Of a DNA stretch of 5,049 nucleotides, positions 1 to 5,049 are shown one piece after another. This DNA comes from Aquificaceae bacterium (GTDB taxonomy: Bacteria > Aquificota > Aquificia > Aquificales > Aquificaceae), in NCBI GenBank assembly GCA_015487835.1, contig WFOY01000145.1, positions 1-5,049 on the forward strand. The letters run 5' to 3'. The notes beneath the pieces were generated by a model. The model worked only from the letters and a program-made list of their open reading frames with translations, made no database searches and was not told the origin of the DNA. The translations under genes were made by a program, and so were the position numbers. Every line of letters starts with the position of its first letter. The first letter of the stretch is position 1.

Positions 1-798
1 GAGGAGGAATGCTCCCAACCTGGCTATGAAGCTCCTCTTTATCTCCTCCTTTATCATCTGAACCACAGCGATCCCCAGGCTCTCGCTGGCCTTCAGGATC
101 ACGTTGCCTATGAAGCCGTCACAGACTATAACGTCGAAGGTTCCAGCGTATATGTCCCTTCCCTCCGCGTTACCCAGGAAGTTTAGTCCCGTTCGCTTGA
201 GCATCGGGTAGGTCTCCTTCACCAGGTCGTTCCCCTTTCCCTCCTCCTCACCTATGCTGAGTAGGCCCACCCTCGGGTTCTTTATGCCCAGGATCTCCTG
301 GGCGTAGGTGTGTCCTATGACCGCGAACTGTACCAGGTGCCTGGGTTTGGAATCGACGTTCGCGCCCACGTCTATGAGGACTGTCCACCCCCTTGGGTTT
401 GGGAGGGCCACGGCTATGGCCGGCCTTTCGATCTCCTCCTCAGTTCCCACTATGAACTTTCCCGCCGCGAGAACCGCTCCCGTGTTTCCTGCGGAGACCA
501 AACCCTCCGCCTTCCCCTCCCTTACAAGCCTGGCCGCCGTGTGCAGGGAGGAGTTCCTCCTTTTAAGGACCGTGGAAGGTGGATCGTTCATGTTTATCCT
601 CTCAGGGGCGTGAACCACCTGGAGGCGGGGGTCACCGGACCTGCCCGCCTTTCTGAGTATGGACTCTATCTGGTCCCCGTCACCTACCAGCAGGATCCTG
701 CACCCGATCTGGTCCGCGGCTAAGATACAACCTCTTACTATCTCAAGGGGGGCGTAGTCACCCCCCATACAGTCCACGGCGAAGGTGAGTTCTTCCAT
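1..798 (-). CDS. plsX: Phosphate acyltransferase PlsX, C-terminus cut off by the window edge
   Basis: PlsX makes acyl-phosphate from acyl-ACP and phosphate at the membrane surface, supplying PlsY for phosphatidic acid synthesis. The 266 visible residues follow the family from the start: a VDCMGGD strand at 8-14 (usually VDAMGGD), a K/R-rich stretch before NSSLH (79-86), SAGNTGA at 102-108, IDVGANVDSKP at 142-152, IGEEEGKGN at 182-190, and CDGFIGN at 226-232. The family is about 330 residues long, so roughly 60 C-terminal residues lie beyond base 1. The ATG at 798-796 overlaps the rpmF stop by one base (TGATG), which suggests translational coupling; I see no strong Shine-Dalgarno. It is the last visible gene of yceD-rpmF-plsX, an order common in bacteria. 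Identification is firm. Confidence 0.96.
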   Translation of the reverse strand, partial: MEELTFAVDCMGGDYAPLEIVRGCILAADQIGCRILLVGDGDQIESILRKAGRSGDPRLQVVHAPERINMNDPPSTVLKRRNSSLHTAARLVREGKAEGLVSAGNTGAVLAAGKFIVGTEEEIERPAIAVALPNPRGWTVLIDVGANVDSKPRHLVQFAVIGHTYAQEILGIKNPRVGLLSIGEEEGKGNDLVKETYPMLKRTGLNFLGNAEGRDIYAGTFDVIVCDGFIGNVILKASESLGIAVVQMIKEEIKRSFIARLGAFLL

Positions 799-983
799 CA
801 GTCTATGCTTACCACTTCCCTTCCCTTATAGTGTCCGCAGTAGGGACATACCCTGTGGGGAACTATCCTCTCACCGCAGTTAGGGCATTCGGACAGGGCA
901 GGCACCTTGAACTTGGCGAAGAAGTTCTGGGACCTCCTTCTATCCCTTCTCCATTTGGAAGTTCTAGCCTTAGGAGCCGCCAT
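798..983 (-). CDS. rpmF: Large-subunit ribosomal protein bL32, zinc-binding form
   Basis: This 61-residue protein is a structural component of the 50S ribosomal subunit. The N-terminus MAAPKARTSKWRRDRRRSQ is the typical basic L32 tail, which threads into rRNA. The C-terminal half carries CPNCGE at 33-38 and CPYCGHYKGR at 46-55, so Cys33, Cys36, Cys46 and Cys49 form an intact zinc ribbon (the C+ paralogue type). The start is supported by a GGAGGT motif at 994-989, five bases upstream and lying inside the end of yceD. The gene overlaps yceD by 14 bp and shares one base with the plsX start, so it sits in the middle of a tightly coupled operon. Length and motifs match the family. Confidence 0.97.
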   Translation of the reverse strand: MAAPKARTSKWRRDRRRSQNFFAKFKVPALSECPNCGERIVPHRVCPYCGHYKGREVVSID

Positions 984-1500
984 CCTCTACCTCCATGTCC
1001 TTTAGCAGGTTCTTTAGTATAGCAAATCTCGGATCTTCCCGCTTCGGGTTTGAGTCCTCGAAGAGTAGGTAGGGGGAGTGTATGCCGGGACAGTCAGGTC
1101 TGCACAGGGGCTTCATAGGTATCTCCAGTATGAGCTCCTCCCTCACTATGTCCTCCAGATTTATTACATCGGGGTCCTCCATGAAGGAGACCTCAAGGTC
1201 CTCAGGTGAAAGGGCTATCGTCTCCTCAACAGGGTAGGTCTCTATGTGTTTGTCCTTGGTCTGGGAGAGGTCCTTCTCAAAGACCACAAGACATCTACTA
1301 CACTCGAGCTCCACCTTGCCCTTTATGTCCAGATGTACGTTGTAACCTCTATCGTACTTGGTGATCTCCACATAGACGTCGACAGGTTCCTTTATCTCCC
1401 CCACCTCCGGAGGGAACCTTATGTCCTGGGGAGGTATGGAGTACCTGGCCTGGAACCTCGTTTCCCGATCGAATATCTCCTTAAGGTTCAGAACTATCAT
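970..1500 (-). CDS. yceD: YceD/DUF177 family protein, rRNA accumulation factor homologue
   Basis: This 176-residue protein belongs to the DUF177/YceD family, almost always encoded directly before rpmF. In E. coli and plants, family members are linked to 23S rRNA accumulation or processing; the molecular role is not settled. Visible hallmarks are the ECSRCL motif (Cys67, Cys70), the later PLCRPDCPG motif (Cys133, Cys137), an acidic central region, and a C-terminal DPRFAILKNLL helix (156-166) typical of the family. The four cysteines could bind a metal, which is inference. The ATG at 1500-1498 is preceded by GAGGT at 1512-1508 with seven bases of spacing. It is the first gene of the minus-strand operon and overlaps rpmF by 14 bp. 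Family assignment is strong; function is by homology only. Confidence 0.92.
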   Translation of the reverse strand: MIVLNLKEIFDRETRFQARYSIPPQDIRFPPEVGEIKEPVDVYVEITKYDRGYNVHLDIKGKVELECSRCLVVFEKDLSQTKDKHIETYPVEETIALSPEDLEVSFMEDPDVINLEDIVREELILEIPMKPLCRPDCPGIHSPYLLFEDSNPKREDPRFAILKNLLKDMEVEDGGS

Positions 1501-1532
1501 GGCTGTTACCTCGATGGTTTATATTAATAATA
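1501..1532. promoter_or_regulatory. Divergent promoter region between yceD and the SRP RNA gene
   Basis: This 32-bp spacer must hold start signals for both directions. Its right side is AT-rich (tttatattaataataa, 1518-1532). On the plus strand TATATT at 1520-1525 is placed about seven bases before the predicted SRP RNA 5' end, a good -10 position. On the minus strand TATAAA or TAATAT in the same patch could be the -10 for yceD. No convincing -35 hexamer was seen for either direction; the plus-strand one would fall at the yceD start codon and the minus-strand one inside the SRP RNA gene. Location is inferred from geometry and base composition. Confidence 0.45.
1508..1512 (-). promoter_or_regulatory. 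Ribosome binding site of yceD
   Basis: GAGGT reads on the minus strand seven bases before the yceD ATG. It supports that start and shows that the yceD leader is short, because the divergent SRP RNA promoter lies directly behind it. Confidence 0.6.
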
Positions 1533-1609
1533 ACCCCGCAACGGGACAGGGTGAACTCCCCCAGGCCCGAAAGGGAGCAAGGGTAAGCCCGCCGTCCCGG
1601 GTGCGGGGT
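1533..1609 (+). ncRNA. ffs: Small bacterial signal recognition particle RNA (4.5S type)
   Basis: The RNA core of the signal recognition particle binds Ffh and its receptor FtsY during co-translational membrane targeting. The conserved domain IV is readable: GGTGAAC (1550-1556), the symmetric-loop strands CAGG (1562-1565) and AGCA (1576-1579), a CCC-GAAA-GGG hairpin (1566-1575) with a GNRA tetraloop, then GGGTAAGCCC (1581-1590). The outer stem pairs ACCCCGCA (1533-1540) with TGCGGGGT (1602-1609), and CGGGAC (1542-1547) with GTCCCG (1594-1599). At about 77 nt it is a compact form without an Alu domain. Placement directly before dnaX is a frequent bacterial arrangement. Exact ends are inferred from the helix. 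No terminator T-tract follows it, so the RNA may be processed from a transcript that continues into dnaX. Confidence 0.93.
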
Positions 1610-1620
1610 AAAATATAGTC

Positions 1621-2982
1621 ATGTACTTACCCTTCGCAAGGAAGTACAGACCTCGGTTTTTCAGGGAGGTGGTTGGACAGGAGGTTCCCGTAAGGATCCT
1701 GAGGAACGCCATAAGGGAAAACAGGGTGGCCCACGCTTACCTCTTCGCAGGTCCGAGGGGAGTGGGAAAGACCACCGTAGCCCGCATAGTCGCGAAGGCC
1801 CTCAACTGCCTGAGGCCTGAGGAGGGGGAACCCTGCGGTGAGTGTGATAACTGTAAGGAGATAGACAGGGGTTCCTTCCCTGACCTTATAGAGATGGACG
1901 CGGCCTCCAACAGGGGTATAGACGACATAAGGGCCCTCAGGGAGGCGGTCAGCTACACGCCTATAAAAGGTTCCTACAAAGTTTACATAATCGACGAGGC
2001 CCACATGCTCACGAAGGAGGCCTTCAACGCCCTCCTCAAAACCCTGGAGGAACCTCCCCCGAGGACCGTCTTTATCCTCTGCACCACCGAGTACGAGAAG
2101 ATAATCCCCACCATACTCTCGAGATGTCAGAGGATAATGTTCACCAGAGTAAACGAGAACAAGGTTGTCGATTACCTGAAGGTTATATGCGAAAAGGAGA
2201 ACATCGAATTCGAGGAGGAGGCCCTAAGGGTCATAGCCTCCGTATCCGAAGGGTGCCTGAGAGACGCTGCCTCCCTCCTCGACCAGGCTGTCCTCTCCGG
2301 CGGCGACAGGATCACGGTTGAAGTGGTGGAGGAGTTCTTGGGGATAATAAACAGGGCGAAGATAAGGGAGTTCCTCAAGATGCTGATCGACTCCAGGGTG
2401 GATGAGGCCATAGATCTCCTGAGGGACCTCTACGAGAAGGGGTACAACCTTACCAAGTTCTGGGAGAACCTGGAGGAGGAGGTAAGGAACGCCATACTCT
2501 TCAAGAGCCTGAAAAGACCAGAGAGTGTCTTAGAGGACCCCGATGCATACAGAGAGTTTGAGAGTTACCCCCTAGAGGCCCTCCTCTACGTGGAGAACCT
2601 GGTAACCAGAGGGAAGATCGAGGCGAGGACCAGAACCCCCCTCAGGGCCTACGAGCTTGCGGTCATAAAGTCTTTGATAGTCAAAGAGATCCTGCCCCTG
2701 TCCAAGGTGATCACCGCTGGGATAACCGTGAAGGAGGCTGAGGAGGCTGGGGACAGCTTGGAAGAAAGGATAAAGTCCCTCCTCTCACCTGTCGCCTGGA
2801 AGGCTCTGGAGTCCGCCGAGAGAAAGGAGGAGGGAGGAAAGACCGTGTTCCTCATAGAGGAGGACACCTACAACACCTTCTCGGAGGAGTTCGTTAGGGT
2901 GAGAGAGTCCATTCCAGAGGTCGAGTTCAGGGTGCTTAAAAAAAAAGTGTCCAGGGAGAGGGGTACGACCAGTCTGTTCTGA
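1621..2982 (+). CDS. dnaX: DNA polymerase III clamp-loader subunit DnaX (gamma/tau), zero-frame product
   Basis: DnaX is the AAA+ ATPase that forms the core of the clamp loader, opening and placing the beta clamp on primed DNA. The 453-residue zero-frame product starts with the family's ARKYRP and VVGQ motifs. It has Walker A GPRGVGKTT (44-52), a zinc module with Cys63, Cys72, Cys75 and Cys78, Walker B IIDEAH (123-128), the SRC arginine-finger motif (167-169), and sensor 2 around GCLRD with Arg214. Domain III and a short C-terminal region follow, with no long E. coli tau-type extension. The ATG at 1621 fits the usual N-terminus, but the only SD-like bases are GGGG inside the SRP RNA 3' stem. 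The last 11 codons follow a nine-A run (Lys440-442) and look non-homologous, whereas the -1 frame continues a plausible DnaX tail to 3074. Confidence 0.96.
   Translation: MYLPFARKYRPRFFREVVGQEVPVRILRNAIRENRVAHAYLFAGPRGVGKTTVARIVAKALNCLRPEEGEPCGECDNCKEIDRGSFPDLIEMDAASNRGIDDIRALREAVSYTPIKGSYKVYIIDEAHMLTKEAFNALLKTLEEPPPRTVFILCTTEYEKIIPTILSRCQRIMFTRVNENKVVDYLKVICEKENIEFEEEALRVIASVSEGCLRDAASLLDQAVLSGGDRITVEVVEEFLGIINRAKIREFLKMLIDSRVDEAIDLLRDLYEKGYNLTKFWENLEEEVRNAILFKSLKRPESVLEDPDAYREFESYPLEALLYVENLVTRGKIEARTRTPLRAYELAVIKSLIVKEILPLSKVITAGITVKEAEEAGDSLEERIKSLLSPVAWKALESAERKEEGGKTVFLIEEDTYNTFSEEFVRVRESIPEVEFRVLKKKVSRERGTTSLF
2938..2946 (+). promoter_or_regulatory. A9 slippery run in dnaX, candidate frameshift or transcriptional slippage site
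   Basis: Nine consecutive A's form three in-frame lysine codons (CTT AAA AAA AAA GTG). The run contains A-AAA-AAA, a permissible -1 tandem slippage heptamer (2940-2946). An SD-like AGGG lies at 2929-2932, about eight bases upstream of the shift codons. In Thermus thermophilus a nine-A run in dnaX is known to cause transcriptional slippage that makes tau and gamma; E. coli dnaX uses A-AAA-AAG ribosomal frameshifting. Here a -1 shift opens a longer, family-like tail. A sequencing or assembly error in the homopolymer is the main alternative. Confidence 0.65.
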
Positions 2983-3074
2983 ACATCATGAAGCTGTTCA
3001 ACGCCAAGGTTGTCAAGTATGAGAGGAAAGGAGGTAAAGGCAAGAATAGTAACCGTAAGGATGCCGGTAAGTGA
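2946..3074 (+). CDS. dnaX: DnaX C-terminal extension in the -1 frame
   Basis: Reading from base 2946 in the -1 frame gives 42 residues before TGA at 3072-3074, so a shifted DnaX would have 484 residues against 453 in the zero frame. The segment DQSVLNIMKLFNAKVVKYE has the pattern often seen at DnaX C-termini: an acidic residue, a short amphipathic helix ending in LF, then a beta-like strand with valines and a charged end. It also continues smoothly from PEVEFRVL before the A run. A basic, low-complexity end (ERKGGKGKNSNRK) follows. The zero-frame alternative, VSRERGTTSLF, lacks these features. Whether the tail is made by slippage or the true run is A10 (or A7) cannot be decided here. It overlaps the start of the next gene. 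Confidence 0.65.
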   Translation, partial: SVQGEGYDQSVLNIMKLFNAKVVKYERKGGKGKNSNRKDAGK

Positions 3075-3276
3075 GGTGGGTTTCTTCAACGCCCTGCTGG
3101 ACGGGGCGGGAAGGCTAGCCCTCGCCAGGACCAGGGGTAAGGGTGAGGGTGTGGTGGACGTGATAGTTCCACCGGACAGGTTCGAGGACCTCCTCAGGAT
3201 ACTGGAGGGTATGAAGAGGCACGTAAGGGGTCTTGAGATCATAGGTGAGTCGGGCCCTGAGGACCTAAACTTTTAA
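3019..3276 (+). CDS. Small DUF4911-like protein of unknown function
   Basis: This is an 85-residue protein from the ATG at 3019 (88 if the in-frame TTG at 3010 is used). Its pattern is a first beta strand (ARIVTVRMP), a helix (VSEVGFFNALLDGAG), two strands (LALARTRGKGEGVVDVIVP), a helix (DRFEDLLRILEGMKRH), and a last strand (VRGLEII), consistent with a small alpha/beta ferredoxin-like fold. I recall this pattern from DUF4911, a short uncharacterised bacterial family; that assignment is from memory. There is no signal peptide or membrane segment. The SD is weak: AAGG at 3006-3009 serves the ATG, while a strong AAAGGAGGT at 3027-3035 sits inside the gene with no in-frame ATG/GTG/TTG at the right distance (the next ATG is 3061). 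Its beginning overlaps the -1-frame dnaX tail. No function is claimed. Confidence 0.8.
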   Translation: MRGKEVKARIVTVRMPVSEVGFFNALLDGAGRLALARTRGKGEGVVDVIVPPDRFEDLLRILEGMKRHVRGLEIIGESGPEDLNF

Positions 3277-3283
3277 GAGGAGG
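3277..3283 (+). promoter_or_regulatory. Strong ribosome binding site of tldD
   Basis: GAGGAGG directly follows the stop codon of the preceding small gene. It lies very close to three stacked in-frame start candidates: GTG at 3283 (overlapping the SD), ATG at 3286 and GTG at 3289. Spacing favours ATG 3286 or GTG 3289 and disfavours GTG 3283. Confidence 0.7.
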
Positions 3284-3285
3284 TG

Positions 3286-5049
<1,764 letters not shown>

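Noticed and set aside
308..723. Two overlapping plus-strand ORFs of 101 and 137 codons
   Set aside because: They lie antisense to plsX, whose minus-strand frame matches its family along the full length. The encoded sequences are Pro/Arg-rich and resemble no family I know.
1246..1618. Plus-strand ORFs across yceD and the SRP RNA
   Set aside because: They run antisense to a clear DUF177 gene or through a structured RNA, with no SD and no recognisable protein pattern.
1627..2004. Minus-strand ORF of 125 codons inside dnaX
   Set aside because: It is the antisense shadow of the conserved Walker A to Walker B region of dnaX.
2980..3000. 6-bp inverted repeat TGAACA / TGTTCA as a frameshift-stimulating hairpin or terminator
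   Set aside because: It starts about 33 bases after the slippery run, too far for a typical stimulator, is short and A/T-containing, and lacks a T-tract.
2948..3022. +1-frame continuation of dnaX after the A9 run
   Set aside because: It is open for 24 codons but gives a Cys/Pro/Gln/His-rich sequence unlike any DnaX end.
2988..3074. Independent 28-codon small ORF starting at ATG 2988
   Set aside because: It is in the -1 frame of dnaX, has no SD, and the open frame extends upstream to the A9 run, so a dnaX tail explains it better.
2868..3242. Minus-strand ORF of 124 codons across the dnaX end and the small gene
   Set aside because: It is Ser/Thr/Leu-rich as expected for antisense of purine-rich coding DNA, has no SD, and covers two sense genes with better support.

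Overview
The window reads as a densely packed stretch of housekeeping genes from a bacterial chromosome. The gene set is purely bacterial: PlsX, L32, YceD/DUF177, a small SRP RNA, DnaX, TldD and ArgB. Arginine is written mostly as AGG/AGA, isoleucine very often as ATA, coding strands are purine-rich, and intergenic space is almost absent. These traits suggest a thermophilic, probably deep-branching bacterium. That is inference, and no phylum can be named from this window alone.

Layout. On the minus strand (about 1500 down to 1) lies a compact operon yceD-rpmF-plsX; plsX runs off the left edge. A spacer of about 32 bp (1501-1532), AT-rich on its right side, separates it from a divergent plus-strand block. 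That block starts with a compact SRP RNA gene (about 1533-1609) and continues 11 nt later with dnaX, a small DUF4911-like gene and tldD. At the right edge the 3' part of argB comes in on the minus strand, and its end overlaps the end of tldD by 29 bp.

The genes serve core functions: membrane lipid synthesis (plsX), ribosome and rRNA biogenesis (rpmF, yceD), protein targeting (SRP RNA), replication clamp loading (dnaX), peptide or protein maturation (tldD) and arginine synthesis (argB). No mobile element, CRISPR array, tRNA or rRNA was seen.

The most interesting point is the 3' end of dnaX. The zero-frame ORF stops at 2982, just after a run of nine A's (2938-2946). The -1 frame after that run stays open to 3074 and encodes a tail resembling the usual C-terminal end of DnaX proteins. 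This indicates either programmed slippage or frameshifting that yields two DnaX forms (453 and 484 residues), or a one-base error in the homopolymer. No wholly new biological system was recognised.
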